Source: Streptomyces sp. NBC_01803
GTDB taxonomy: Bacteria > Actinomycetota > Actinomycetes > Streptomycetales > Streptomycetaceae
Reading direction: 5' to 3'
NCBI RefSeq assembly: GCF_035917415.1
Contig: NZ_CP109073.1
Coordinates: forward strand, 3,642,501 to 3,706,500
DNA length: 64,000 nucleotides
Position numbers and translations under genes: made by a program. Every line of letters starts with the position of its first letter. Positions within the stretch are counted from its first letter, which is position 1. A model generated the notes under the pieces. The model made no database searches. It worked only from the letters and a program-made list of their open reading frames with translations, and was not told the origin of the DNA. Positions 28,791 to 38,228 of this stretch are shown here, one piece after another.

Positions 28791-30143
28791 TCATTCGAAG
28801 AGGGCGTTGATCTCCTCGTTCACACCGATGAGCGACTCGACGGGGGCCTGGCCGGAGAGCACCGCCTCCATGGCCGGGGTGAGCAGCGCGGACACATCGG
28901 CCCCGTGGTCCGTGATGGGCAGCATGAACGTGGTGCCGTCGACCACCTGCTCGGTGAACGCGGAGACGTCGATGCCCTCCTCGGCGAATCGTTCCTCCGC
29001 GATCTGCCATGCCTCGGTGATGGCGGGGAAGACGACGCGGTGTTGGGCGACGATGCGCTGGCACTCCGGTGAGGCCAGGTACCGCACCCACTCCCACGAC
29101 TCCTCCGGATGCTCGGTGCCCGCGGTGATGGAGTCGGCCAGCCCGTTGAACATGCTGGCCCGTTCGCCGGAGGGGCCGATGGGGGTCGGGGCGACGCCGA
29201 CATCCAGGCCCTGGTAACCGAAGAACGTGCCGGTCATCCAGCTTCCGTTCGGAGCGATGGCGGCACGGCCCGCCGCGAGCTGGTCGCTGCTCTGGACGCC
29301 CCGCTGGGCCGCGAGGGTGGGCATGTAGCCCTTGTCGATGAGGGACTTGTACCAGGCGATGGTCTCCAGGAAGGCGGGATCGCCGTAGTTGTAGCCGGTG
29401 CCCCACGGGTTGGTGTCGGTGGGCTGCCAGCCGTTGGAGGCGGCGTACATCGACCACTGGGTCTGGCCGTGGTTCTCCCCTCCGCCGTTCTCCATCCACA
29501 GGCCGTAGACCGCCACGTGGTTCTTGTCGAAGCCGGGCTCGTCGCCCCGCACCCCGTTGGCGTCCACGGTGAGCCGGGCGATGAGGTCCTCGTAGGTGCC
29601 GCCGTCCTCGGGGTTCCAGGTGATGCCGCTCAGGTCCTCCTCGGTGAGGCCCGCCTCCTCGATCATCTCCCTGTTGTAGAAGAGGGCGATGGTGTCCCAG
29701 TCCTTGGGCAGGCCGTATCGGTGGCCGTCCTGGCCGACCCACAGGTCCGCCAGCCCCTCCTCGTAGATCTCCAGAGGTACGTTGTCGCGCTCGATGAACT
29801 CGTCGAGCGGCAGCAGCAGATCGCGGCTGACGTAGTCCGGGTACTTCGCCAGGTGGTCCGTGAAGACATCCGGTGCCGATTCGGCGACGGAGCCCAGCGC
29901 CAGGCCGGTCCAGTAGTCGCCCCAGCCGCGCTGCTCGATGCGGATGTTGATGTCGGGGTTCGCCTCTTCGAAGGCGTCGGCACACTCCTGGTAGGCGGGC
30001 TGCTGGTTGGCGTCCCACAGCCAGTAGGTGATCGTCGTGGCCCCGCCGGCGCCGACCGGGCTGCCGCAGGCCGCGAGGGGGACGGCGAGGGCGACCGTCG
30101 CTCCGGCCGCCACCGCGCGGGCGCGTCGTGTGGTGCTTCGCAT
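28791..30143 (-). CDS. ABC transporter sugar-binding lipoprotein
   Basis: 450 residues. The signal peptide ends with lipobox LAAC (Cys26). The mature part is a cluster-B solute-binding protein (family 1): TITYWLWDANQQPAYQECADAF near the start, VAESAPDVF, and the MTGTFFGYQG hinge region. It should deliver an oligosaccharide, most likely an alpha-galactoside given the GH36 enzyme in the same operon, to the two permeases. It is the last gene of the operon, 15 bp after the second permease. No ATPase gene is present; a shared MsiK-type ATPase is expected (inference). Confidence 0.93.
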   Translation of the reverse strand: MRSTTRRARAVAAGATVALAVPLAACGSPVGAGGATTITYWLWDANQQPAYQECADAFEEANPDINIRIEQRGWGDYWTGLALGSVAESAPDVFTDHLAKYPDYVSRDLLLPLDEFIERDNVPLEIYEEGLADLWVGQDGHRYGLPKDWDTIALFYNREMIEEAGLTEEDLSGITWNPEDGGTYEDLIARLTVDANGVRGDEPGFDKNHVAVYGLWMENGGGENHGQTQWSMYAASNGWQPTDTNPWGTGYNYGDPAFLETIAWYKSLIDKGYMPTLAAQRGVQSSDQLAAGRAAIAPNGSWMTGTFFGYQGLDVGVAPTPIGPSGERASMFNGLADSITAGTEHPEESWEWVRYLASPECQRIVAQHRVVFPAITEAWQIAEERFAEEGIDVSAFTEQVVDGTTFMLPITDHGADVSALLTPAMEAVLSGQAPVESLIGVNEEINALFE

Positions 30144-30158
30144 GGCTGCGCCTCTCTT

Positions 30159-31133
30159 CTACTTCACGCCGGAGAACTGGATGGAGTTGACGATCTTCCG
30201 GCCGAAGGCGAGGAAGAGGAGCATGGTGGGCACCGCGGCCACCAGGCTCGCGGCCATCAGCCCCGCCCAGTCGGGTCCGGTCTGCGGGGTGGCCGCCCGG
30301 AAGGCGCCGAGCGCCACCGTGAGGACGCGCACGCCCTCCTCCTGGCCGACGAGTTGCGGCCAGAAGTACTCGTTCCAGGCGTTGATGAACGTGAGGATCC
30401 CGAGCGTGGCCATCGGGGCGGAGCTCATCGGCAGGATGATCCGGAAGAAGACCCGCAGGTATCCGGCGCCGTCGATCAGGGCCGCCTCCTCGACCTCCCG
30501 GTTGATGCCGAGGAAGAACTGCCGCAGGAAGAAGACGGCGAAGGGTGTCATGAAGAGGAACGGCGCGATGATGCCGGGCAGGGTGTTGAGCAGGTTGAGG
30601 TTCTTGATCAGCACGAAGTTGGGCAGCAGGGTGAAGATCGGCGGCACCATCAGCGCGGTGAGGAAGAGGAAGAAGACCTTGTCCCGGCCCGGCCAGCGCA
30701 GCCGGGCGAAGGCGTAGGCCGCCAGCGCGCTGAAGAACACCTGGCCGACGGTGATCACGGTGGAGACGATCACCGAGTTGCGCAGGTAGAGCCAGAAGTC
30801 GAGGGACGCGCCCGAGCCGCCCTCGGCCTGTGCCTCCGCGCTGGTCGCGGTGCCGAGCACCCGTTCCAGCGGGCCCCAGGTGAAGTCCACGGGCAGCCAC
30901 GAGGACGGCTCCGTGAACAGCACCCGGTTGTTGGACAGGGCGGTGCGCAGCATCCACAGGAACGGCGCGATGGTGATGGCGATGAAGAGCACCAGGGCGG
31001 TCCAAGCGAGGACGCGGCCGGGGCTGAACGGTCGCCGTGTGCGGAGCCGGTGGGCCGGCCGGGTGGAGGTGGCGGTCGTGGTGGACTCGGAGCGGAGTGG
31101 GTCGGTGCCGGCCGGCTGAACAACAGCGGTCAT
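30159..31133 (-). CDS. ABC transporter permease (MalG-like)
   Basis: 324 residues with six predicted transmembrane helices, the first at about 45-67. The cytoplasmic EAA loop is EEAALIDGAGYLRVFFRIILP. It belongs to the carbohydrate-uptake CUT1 class, the MalG-type partner. ATG 31133 is chosen over the preceding GTG because aaggagg is 5 nt from the ATG. It is 11 bp downstream of the first permease. Confidence 0.93.
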   Translation of the reverse strand: MTAVVQPAGTDPLRSESTTTATSTRPAHRLRTRRPFSPGRVLAWTALVLFIAITIAPFLWMLRTALSNNRVLFTEPSSWLPVDFTWGPLERVLGTATSAEAQAEGGSGASLDFWLYLRNSVIVSTVITVGQVFFSALAAYAFARLRWPGRDKVFFLFLTALMVPPIFTLLPNFVLIKNLNLLNTLPGIIAPFLFMTPFAVFFLRQFFLGINREVEEAALIDGAGYLRVFFRIILPMSSAPMATLGILTFINAWNEYFWPQLVGQEEGVRVLTVALGAFRAATPQTGPDWAGLMAASLVAAVPTMLLFLAFGRKIVNSIQFSGVK

Positions 31134-31144
31134 CACGGCCTCCT

Positions 31145-32044
31145 TCAGGACTGGTCGGATTCGCCGGCCCGCATCAGCTTGAGCTGAGCCAGGGCCACAC
31201 CGGCGAGGATGAGGAACAGGACCACCGCGATCGCCGAGGCGTAACCGAAGTCGAAGCGGGTGAACGCCTGGTCGTAGATGTAGTACTGGATGACCCGGGT
31301 CGTATCGACCGGACCGCCCTGCGTGGTCACGGCGACGGTGTCGAAGATCTGCCAGGACCCGATGACGGTGAGGATCATGACGAGGGCAAGGACCGGCCGC
31401 AGCAGGGGCAGCGTGATGCGGAAGAAGATCCGCACCTCACCGGCGCCGTCGATGGCGGCGGCCTCGTACACGTCGCGGTTGATGGTCTGGAGCCCGGCGA
31501 AGATCAGCAGCGCCGTATAGCCAAGGTGGCGCCAGACGTTGGTCAGGGCGATGGTGGGGATGGCCCAGTCGGGGTCGCCGAAGAAGCCGATGCGGTCGAT
31601 GCCGGCCCAGGCGAGCGTCTCGTTGAGGATGCCGAGGTTGTAGTCGGCCATCCAGTACCAGACCATGGCCACCACCACGTTGGATATCAGGTAGGGCAGC
31701 AGGATCATGCCGCGGATCACCGTGGACCGGGTGAGGCGGTGGATCAGCACCGCCAGCCCGATGGCGAGCACGGTCTGCACGCCGATGTTGATGACGACGT
31801 ACTGGAGGGTGACCCACAGGGAGTTCCAGAAGACGTCGTCCTCCACCAGCCTGCGGTAGTTGTCCAGCCCGGTGAACTCGGGGGCGGTGAGCAGGTCGTA
31901 ATCGGTGAGGCTCAGATGGAGGCCGCGCAGGGTGGGCCAGGCGTAGAAGGTGAGGAAGCCGAGCAGGGCGGGCGCCAGGAAGGCGTACGCGACGGCTGTC
32001 TCTCTGCTGCGCCAGCGGGGGGCGTCGGTGGGAGCAGTGGACAT
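31145..32044 (-). CDS. ABC transporter permease (MalF-like)
   Basis: 299 residues, six transmembrane helices, with the EAA loop YEAAAIDGAGEVRIFFRITLP. The N-terminus (AYAFLAPALLGFLTFYAWPTL) is typical of CUT1 MalF-type permeases. It lies 7 bp after the alpha-galactosidase stop, so it is in the same operon. Confidence 0.93.
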   Translation of the reverse strand: MSTAPTDAPRWRSRETAVAYAFLAPALLGFLTFYAWPTLRGLHLSLTDYDLLTAPEFTGLDNYRRLVEDDVFWNSLWVTLQYVVINIGVQTVLAIGLAVLIHRLTRSTVIRGMILLPYLISNVVVAMVWYWMADYNLGILNETLAWAGIDRIGFFGDPDWAIPTIALTNVWRHLGYTALLIFAGLQTINRDVYEAAAIDGAGEVRIFFRITLPLLRPVLALVMILTVIGSWQIFDTVAVTTQGGPVDTTRVIQYYIYDQAFTRFDFGYASAIAVVLFLILAGVALAQLKLMRAGESDQS

Positions 32045-32051
32045 GGGCCCC

Positions 32052-34193
32052 TCACTTCCTTGTAAGGGTGACCAGAACGATCTGGTCGGGGTGGAGGTGC
32101 GGTATCTGAAGCCCGGTCAGTTCCAGGAGGCGGCCCGGCAGGGTGGTGCCGCCGGGTGCGAACCAGTCGGGCCGACCGCGTTCGAGTCCCGGGGTCGTCT
32201 CCCCCGGGGGCAGGACCTCGACCCGGTAGCGGGCGTCGGGGTCGAGGCCGCGCAGCCGGACCCGGCCGTGCGGGGTGGTGAGGGGGGTCGCCACGGAGGC
32301 GAGCGCGAACACGGCCTCCGAACGGTCCTGGGCGACGACGCCGTACGCCGTCAGAGCGGGGTCCGGGTGGTCCACGCGGATGACGGAGCCGGAGTGGATC
32401 AGGCCGCGGAGTCGCTTGTAGTCGGCGACCCAGCGCGCGAGTTCGGCACGTTCGGCCTCGGTGGCGCTCATCAGGTCCCACTCGATGCCGAAGTGGCCGA
32501 AGAGCGCGGTGCCGGCGCGGAAGGACAGCTCGTGGACCCGGCTGGTGACGTGGGAGCGGGGGGCGCCCACGTGCGCGCCGATGAGTTCCGGCGGGAGGAG
32601 GAGCTGGGTCCAGCGGTTGATGGCCTGTCGTTCGAGGGCGTCGATGCAGTCGCTTCCCCAGACCCGGTCGGTGTGCTCCAGGATGCCGAGGTCGACGCGC
32701 CCGCCGCCGCCGCAGCAGGACTCGATCTCCAGCCCGGGCCGGCGCGCGCGCAGCTCGGCCATCAGGCGGTAGACGGCGTGGGTCTGGCCGTGGACGGCGG
32801 GCTCGCCGTGCGGGGAGTGGCCCGCGTCGGACAACTCGCGGTTGTGGTCCCACTTCAGGTACGCGATGTCGTACTCGGAGAGCAGGGCGTCCAGCCGCTC
32901 GAGGATGTACGCGTACGCCTCGGGGTGGGTGAGGTCGAGGACCTGCTGGTTCCGGATGGTGCCGGGCAGCCGGCCGCCGGTGGCGAGGATCCACTCGGGG
33001 TGGGCGCGGGCCAGGTCGGAGTCGGGGTTGATCATCTCGGGTTCCACCCAGAGCCCGAACTCCATGCCGAGGCCGTGGACGTGGTCGATCAGCGGGTGCA
33101 GCCCGTCGGGCCATATGGTCTCGTCCACGTACCAGTCGCCGAGCCCGGCGTGGTCGTCGCGGCGGTGGCGGAACCAGCCGTCGTCCAGGACGTACCGCTC
33201 GGCGCCGACCTCGGCGCCGAGGTCGGCCAGGCGCTTGAGTTTGTCCAGGTCGTGATCGAAGTAGACGGCCTCCCAGGTGTTGACGATGACCGGGCGGGGG
33301 CTCACCGGGTGGGAGGGGCGGGCGCGGAGGTACTCGTGGAAGCGGGCGGAGAGCGCGTCGAGCCCCTGGTCGCTGTGGGCCGCGTACAGCCACGGCGCCG
33401 TGTACTCACCGCCGGGCGCGAGGGTGATCTCGCCGGGCATCAGCAGCTCGCCGGCGCCGATGACGGCCTCGCCGGTGTCCAGGCGTTCGGCGGAGACCTT
33501 GTGGTTCCCGCTCCAGGCCAGGTGGATGCCCCATATCTCGCCGGTGCCGAAGCCGAAGCCGGGCGTGCCCGCCGCCAGGAGCAGGGGGGCGTCGTGCCCG
33601 GTCCGTCCGCGCCGGGTCTCCCTGACCCGGGAGCCGACGGTGAACGGCTGCCGCTGCGGTGCCCGCTCACGGGCCCAGCGGCCGGTGAGGTCGAACAGCT
33701 CGGCGGCCTGCACCGGCACGGGGAGGGCCAGGGCCAGGGCGTCGACGGTGTACGAGCGGGTGGGGTCGTCGTTGCGTACCGCCGCGCGGGTGCGGATCAG
33801 GCCGGACGGCGTCAGCTTCAGCTCGATGCGGAGGCTGAGGGCGGCCTGGGCGTCGGCCGCCGCGACGCGGAGGGATGAGCGGTTCCGCTCCAGGTCCGTG
33901 ACATCGAACAGCGGGGACCAGTCCCGGCCGCCCTCCCGGTGCCCGACCAGACCGGGGAGCCCGGACCATCCCGTGGCGTGCTCGGGCAGCAGCCCGGCGG
34001 GCGGGGTGATGTCGATGGTGCCGGCGGGCGACGGCATGACCGCGGCGTCCGCCAGCCGGGCCAGGTCGTCCCCGGTCGGCTCGCCGAGGTCGGCGCCCCA
34101 GTGCAGCACGCGGGGGATCCGTGGTCCCCGGGTGTCCAGAACGAGACTCGTGCGCGCCGCGCGCAGATGCAGGATGCCGTTGGGTTCGGTCAC
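32052..34193 (-). CDS. Alpha-galactosidase, glycoside hydrolase family 36
   Basis: 713 residues from GTG 34193, with ggagg 8 nt upstream; GTG 34202 is an alternative. The GH36 blocks are present: YVLDDGWF, then GLEFGLWVEPEM-like MEFGLWVEPEMINPDSD, nucleophile Asp449 in YLKWDHNRE, and acid/base Asp515 in GSDCIDALERQ. It has no signal peptide, so it works on imported alpha-galactosides (melibiose or raffinose type). It heads the operon with the transporter genes. The length fits bacterial AgaA-type enzymes. Confidence 0.94.
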   Translation of the reverse strand: MTEPNGILHLRAARTSLVLDTRGPRIPRVLHWGADLGEPTGDDLARLADAAVMPSPAGTIDITPPAGLLPEHATGWSGLPGLVGHREGGRDWSPLFDVTDLERNRSSLRVAAADAQAALSLRIELKLTPSGLIRTRAAVRNDDPTRSYTVDALALALPVPVQAAELFDLTGRWARERAPQRQPFTVGSRVRETRRGRTGHDAPLLLAAGTPGFGFGTGEIWGIHLAWSGNHKVSAERLDTGEAVIGAGELLMPGEITLAPGGEYTAPWLYAAHSDQGLDALSARFHEYLRARPSHPVSPRPVIVNTWEAVYFDHDLDKLKRLADLGAEVGAERYVLDDGWFRHRRDDHAGLGDWYVDETIWPDGLHPLIDHVHGLGMEFGLWVEPEMINPDSDLARAHPEWILATGGRLPGTIRNQQVLDLTHPEAYAYILERLDALLSEYDIAYLKWDHNRELSDAGHSPHGEPAVHGQTHAVYRLMAELRARRPGLEIESCCGGGGRVDLGILEHTDRVWGSDCIDALERQAINRWTQLLLPPELIGAHVGAPRSHVTSRVHELSFRAGTALFGHFGIEWDLMSATEAERAELARWVADYKRLRGLIHSGSVIRVDHPDPALTAYGVVAQDRSEAVFALASVATPLTTPHGRVRLRGLDPDARYRVEVLPPGETTPGLERGRPDWFAPGGTTLPGRLLELTGLQIPHLHPDQIVLVTLTRK

Positions 34194-34246
34194 GGCACGC
34201 ACCTCCCCTATGAGTGATCGCTTTCGGGTGTGTTTGTTGCTGTGTG

Positions 34247-34275
34247 AATATGTTGTAATCAGAGGGGAGTGTCAA
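34247..34275 (-). promoter_or_regulatory. Promoter of the alpha-galactoside operon
   Basis: On the minus strand the -35 is TTGACA (34275-34270) and the -10 is CATATT (34252-34247), separated by 17 nt, one of the best sigma-HrdB-like promoters in the window. About 45 nt of leader follow. The segment cgaaagcgatcact, about 15 nt before the ribosome site, resembles half of a LacI-family operator, but no full palindrome is visible. Confidence 0.75.
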
Positions 34276-34320
34276 GAGTTTGTGTGGCGGGTTTTGCCTC
34301 CGCGTAACCTCCGGGTGATG

Positions 34321-35235
34321 TCAGGCGCTCGCGGCGCGGAACGTGAAGGCAGGCTCGTGGCGGGCTCCCGCTCGCTCCAGGGCCCCGGCCAGCAGGCCCA
34401 CCTGCACGGGCGCGGCGGAGCACGGATACAGCACGACGTCGTCGGCTCCCGCCCCGGCGAGGGCCGCCAGGGAGGCGCTCAGCTTCGCGTCGGAGTCCAG
34501 CACGTCGGCGCGCACCGGGGCGTAGTACGGGGACTTCTCCTCGGGCCCGTAGTAGTGGGCGATGTACCGGGAGGCGACGGCCTCCGCGTCCGGGCCGCAG
34601 GAGAAGTAGCGCCCGGTGACCACCCGGGGCCGGTCGGTGCGGCCCGCGGCCCGCCACGCCGCGCGGACGTGTCCGACGCCGGCGGTGAGCAGCGCGTCGC
34701 CCATGAGCGGCGCGACCCAGCCGTCGCCGGAGCGGGCCGCGCGGGCGAAGGAGCGCGGGACGGTGCCGCCGATGAGCAGGCCGGGCCGGTCCGTGCCGGG
34801 CAGCGGCGCGGGTCCGGCGGCGCCGGTCACCTCGCCGTCCCAGACGGCGCGCAGCGTGGCCAGCGTGTCGTCGAGGATCCTGCCGTGCCCGGTGGCCGGG
34901 GCGCCGCTCGCGGCGAAGTCGTCCGGCCAGCCGCCGATGCCGAGACCTGCGGTCAGCCGTCCGCCGGAGACGAGGTCGACGGTGGCCAGCTGCTTGGCGA
35001 ACAGGACGGCGTTGCGGCGCCAGCCGGCGTTCAGCACCGTGGGGAGCAGCTCGACGCGCTCGGTGACGGCGGCGGCGACGCCGAGGGTGACGAGCGGGTC
35101 GAGGACGTCATAGAGGAGGCGGTCGATCGTCCCCAGGGAGTGGAACCCCAGGCGCTCGCTCTCCTGGGCCCACCGCCCGACCTCGCGGGGCGAACGGCCG
35201 GGGACGGCGTTGGGCAGGCCGATTCCGATTCTCAT
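34321..35235 (-). CDS. LLM-class F420-type oxidoreductase
   Basis: 304 residues with the luciferase-like (alpha/beta barrel) pattern: start MRIGIGLPNAVPG, LDPLVTLGVAAAVTERVELLPTV and the block FAKQLATVDLVSGGRLTAGLGIGGWPDDF. Streptomycete members mostly use F420, some FMN. The substrate is unknown. ATG 35235 follows a purine-rich cctcccatgag on the opposite strand (rbs gggagg reading minus is weak). It lies downstream of the P450-ferredoxin pair on the same strand, about 120 bp away, and could act with it. Confidence 0.86.
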   Translation of the reverse strand: MRIGIGLPNAVPGRSPREVGRWAQESERLGFHSLGTIDRLLYDVLDPLVTLGVAAAVTERVELLPTVLNAGWRRNAVLFAKQLATVDLVSGGRLTAGLGIGGWPDDFAASGAPATGHGRILDDTLATLRAVWDGEVTGAAGPAPLPGTDRPGLLIGGTVPRSFARAARSGDGWVAPLMGDALLTAGVGHVRAAWRAAGRTDRPRVVTGRYFSCGPDAEAVASRYIAHYYGPEEKSPYYAPVRADVLDSDAKLSASLAALAGAGADDVVLYPCSAAPVQVGLLAGALERAGARHEPAFTFRAASA

Positions 35236-35353
35236 GGGAGGGGACGATATGCCGGAACGTCCCCGTTCGTCCCGGTGGAACCGGCCGCCGTTCGGGTGCC
35301 GGTGGCACGGCGGGGCGCCGCCCGGGCGGGTGCCGGGCGACGCCCCGGGGCGC

Positions 35354-35557
35354 TCAGGCGCGCCGCTCCGTCACCGTGATCGTCTGACACGGGCAGAGCT
35401 GCGCGGCCTGCCGGACGGCGCCGTGCAGTCCGGTCGGCGGGCGGGGATCGAGCAGCACGACCGTGCCCTCGTCCTCACTCTGGTCGAACACCTGGGGGAC
35501 CGTCAGCGCGCACATGCCCGCCCCGCAGCAGCGGGACGTGTCGACCTCGATCCTCAC
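35354..35557 (-). CDS. 3Fe-4S ferredoxin
   Basis: 67 residues. Cys10, Cys16 and Cys55 (followed by Pro) in CCGAGMC...QLCPC form the pattern of single-cluster 3Fe-4S ferredoxins that reduce P450s; residues 11 and 57 are extra cysteines. It starts 7 bp after the P450 stop, so it is the dedicated redox partner. Confidence 0.93.
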   Translation of the reverse strand: MRIEVDTSRCCGAGMCALTVPQVFDQSEDEGTVVLLDPRPPTGLHGAVRQAAQLCPCQTITVTERRA

Positions 35558-35564
35558 CGGGCGC

Positions 35565-36761
35565 CTACCACGCGACCGGCAGCTCGTAGACCCCGTACAC
35601 CTGCATGTCGTGCCGGAGCCTGATCTCCTCGGGCGGCACGGCCAGGCGCAGGTGGGGGAAGCGCCGCAGCAGCGCCGTCAGCCCGACGCGCAGCTCGATC
35701 CGGGCGAGCTGCTGCCCGAGGCACTGGTGGGCGCCGTGGCCGAACCCGAGGTGCGAGGTGGCGGAGCGGGTGACGTCCAGCAGCTCGGGGTGGTCGAACC
35801 GCTCAGGGTCCCGGTTCGCCGCCGTCAGCGACACCATCACCACCTCACCCTTCCTGATCAGCCGCCCGTCCACCTCGACGTCCTCAAGCGCCGCCCGGGT
35901 GGGGCCGTGGTGCACGATGCTGAGGTAGCGCAGCAACTCCTCGACCGCGTTGTCCGTCAGGGACGGGTCGGCGCGCAGCGCGGCGAGCTGAGCGGGATTG
36001 GTCAGCAGGGCGAGGACGCCCAGGGCGAGCTGGTTGGCGGTCGTCTCGTGCCCGGCGACGAGCAGCAGGTAGGCGATCGACGTCAGTTCCTCGTCGGTGA
36101 GCTCCGGGTCGGCCGCCATCAGGCCGCTGAGGATGTCGTCCTCGGGCGCGGACCGCTTGCGCACCACGAGGTTATGGAGGTACATGGTCAGGCCGCCGAA
36201 CGCCTTGGCCAGCTCCTCCAGATCGGAGTTGAAGCTGCTCCAGACGGCCGTGTCGTGCTGGAAGCGCTCCCGGTCGGCATAGGGCACCCCCAGCATCTCG
36301 CTGATCACCAGGGACGGCAGCGGCAGCGCGAAGTTCTCGAAGAGGTCGGCGGGTGAGCCGATCCGCTCCATGGCGTCCAGGTGCGACTCGGTCACCTTCT
36401 CGATCCAGTCGGTGAGCAGCCGCATGCGGCGGACGGTGAACTGCCCGACGAGCAGCCGCCGGTAGCGCTGGTGCTCGGGGTTGTCATGCTGGATGAAGAT
36501 GCCGGGCGGCGCGCTCGGGGACTGCTCCAACTCCCCGACGCGCGGTACGGGCGGGTGCTTGAGCTCGCCCCGCGCGCTGAAGCGGGGATCGGCGAGCACG
36601 GCCCGTGAGACGGCGTAGCCGGTCGCGAGCCAGCCGAGGTGTCCGTCGGCGAATGTCATCCGGGCGAGGGGCGCGTGGGCGCGCAGCGCCTCGATGTGCG
36701 GCGGCGGGTGGAAGATCCCGTCGCGCACGGTCGTGTAGGTGGTCGGTGTGGCCTGGTCCAT
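35565..36761 (-). CDS. Cytochrome P450 (CYP105-like class)
   Basis: 398 residues. The I-helix AGHETTANQ is at about 236-244, the K-helix ExxR is in EELLRYLSI, and the heme loop FGHGAHQCLGQQLAR has Cys347. It is soluble, the normal bacterial length, and closest in motif to CYP105/CYP107-type enzymes. It hydroxylates an unknown small molecule using the ferredoxin encoded next to it. ATG 36761 is preferred with gaagg upstream; an ATG five codons earlier is possible. Confidence 0.93.
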   Translation of the reverse strand: MDQATPTTYTTVRDGIFHPPPHIEALRAHAPLARMTFADGHLGWLATGYAVSRAVLADPRFSARGELKHPPVPRVGELEQSPSAPPGIFIQHDNPEHQRYRRLLVGQFTVRRMRLLTDWIEKVTESHLDAMERIGSPADLFENFALPLPSLVISEMLGVPYADRERFQHDTAVWSSFNSDLEELAKAFGGLTMYLHNLVVRKRSAPEDDILSGLMAADPELTDEELTSIAYLLLVAGHETTANQLALGVLALLTNPAQLAALRADPSLTDNAVEELLRYLSIVHHGPTRAALEDVEVDGRLIRKGEVVMVSLTAANRDPERFDHPELLDVTRSATSHLGFGHGAHQCLGQQLARIELRVGLTALLRRFPHLRLAVPPEEIRLRHDMQVYGVYELPVAW

Positions 36762-37040
36762 GGATTCGCCTTCCACATCGCTGGCGAGTATCAGACCGCG
36801 GGCGGGCGGCGCCGGGAAGGCGGTTCGGATGATCTTCGGACAATCCGGTGGGGCGGGGTTTCGGGGGCCGGGGCGGCAGGCGGCGCGTCCCGGCCGTCCC
36901 GCTCCGCCCGGCGTATGTGGCGTCAGCGGGGGGTGGCCGGGGATCTCGGCGCTGGTGACGTGACCGGTTCCCGCCGCTCGCGCGTCCCGGAAGGGTGAAT
37001 CGTCATGCGCCGCGTTGACGCCAGGGGCCGGGCGCGGTGG

Positions 37041-37595
37041 TCACAGGGTCCAGCAGACCGAGTCCTTGTCGGGCGCCGGCCGCGCCGTCCAGGCCGAGCG
37101 GTCGGCGTACTCGTCCCAGTACCGGACGGCGCCGTAGTAGAGGCCGTACGCCCAGTACTCGGGCAGCTCGTGGCACATGATGTCCGGGTACGCGCCGAAC
37201 TCCTGGTCCTTGAACGCCTCGTTGACCCGCGCCACGGCCTCCGCGTAGGTGATGCCGAACTCCGCGACCATGAAGCGGGCGATGTCGCCGAAGTACCGCT
37301 GCATGCCCGGGTCCTCGGTCGCCATCAGGAAGTCCTTCGCCCGGTACCGCACCAGGAACGGGTTGGCCGCCCGGTTGATCTCGGCGGCCGGTACGACGGG
37401 GCGGAGCTCGACGTCGTATAAGCGCAGCAGCTCCGGCGACTCCAGGAAGGTGACGCCCAGGCCCTGGCGGAGGATCACCAGCAGGTTGAACGGCGTGAGC
37501 TGGAAGCCGTCCAGCTCCCGGAGCGCCGCGATCACGTCAACGAAGTCACTTCCGTCCCGGGCGAGTCTTCGAGCCTCCTCGATGGCACGCTTCAC
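37041..37595 (-). CDS. Conserved-type hypothetical protein
   Basis: 184 residues from GTG 37595, with gggagg 10 nt upstream; an ATG at 37613 adds six residues but has no ribosome site. No signal or transmembrane segment. The sequence is helix-rich (KRAIEEARRLARDG, DVIAALRELDGFQLTPFNLLVILR) and ends with aromatic clusters (PEYWAYGLYYGAVRYWDEY) and a Cys-Trp near the C-terminus. Family not recognised. It might be an immunity or effector-type cytosolic protein, but there is no direct evidence. Codon use is normal for the window, so it is a real gene. Confidence 0.75.
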   Translation of the reverse strand: MKRAIEEARRLARDGSDFVDVIAALRELDGFQLTPFNLLVILRQGLGVTFLESPELLRLYDVELRPVVPAAEINRAANPFLVRYRAKDFLMATEDPGMQRYFGDIARFMVAEFGITYAEAVARVNEAFKDQEFGAYPDIMCHELPEYWAYGLYYGAVRYWDEYADRSAWTARPAPDKDSVCWTL

Positions 37596-37672
37596 GTAGG
37601 CGGGTCCTCCCATGCGGACGCGGGACGGGGGCGGGACGGAGGCGTCAAGGTAGCCAAGGAGGGAGGCCCGGA

Positions 37673-38212
37673 TCAAGACCGCCCCAGCTCCACCCAGGCT
37701 CTGACCTCGCCGTCTTCCTCCGCCGTCCGGGCGCCCAGGGAGGCCAGGACGCGGCGCATCGCCATGTTCCCGGGGGTGGTCTCCGCGTACAGGCACGCCG
37801 CGCCCGACGCGCGGGCGAGCGCCACCAGGTCGCGCAGGACCGCGCCGCCGACCCCCATGCCGCGTCGGGAGTGGCCTATCCACAGCCCCGCCTCCAGCGT
37901 GCCGGCGGGGCCATCGCCCGCGCGCGGTCCCGCCGCCGGCGGCGGGCAGAGCCGGGCCGCGCCCGCCACCCGGCCGCCGACAACGATCGCGTACACCGTC
38001 TCCACCGGCTCGGCCGCCAGCGCCCGCGACCGGTGGAACGCCAGGAACGCGGCCCGCCGCCGCTCCGTCCACCCGGCCGGCCCGGCCACCGGCGGCATCA
38101 CCTCCAGCGGGTCCGCGTCCGCGACGGCCGCCGCCAGCAGCGCGGGCAGCCCCGCCTCGTCCAACGGCCGCAGCCGCACGTCCTGACCATTCATGCCCGC
38201 CATGCCCGCCAT
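37673..38212 (-). CDS. GNAT-family N-acetyltransferase
   Basis: 179 residues from ATG 38212; two more in-frame ATGs follow at 9-bp steps (38203, 38194) because the start region is a triple repeat of gcgggcatg. The acetyl-CoA motif is the divergent HSRRGMGVGGAVLRDLV, with LWIGH before it and NMAMRRVLASLGA at the end. Agagg upstream favours the first ATG. The substrate is unknown. Confidence 0.8.
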   Translation of the reverse strand: MAGMAGMNGQDVRLRPLDEAGLPALLAAAVADADPLEVMPPVAGPAGWTERRRAAFLAFHRSRALAAEPVETVYAIVVGGRVAGAARLCPPPAAGPRAGDGPAGTLEAGLWIGHSRRGMGVGGAVLRDLVALARASGAACLYAETTPGNMAMRRVLASLGARTAEEDGEVRAWVELGRS

Positions 38213-38228
38213 GCCCGCATCCTCTCGC

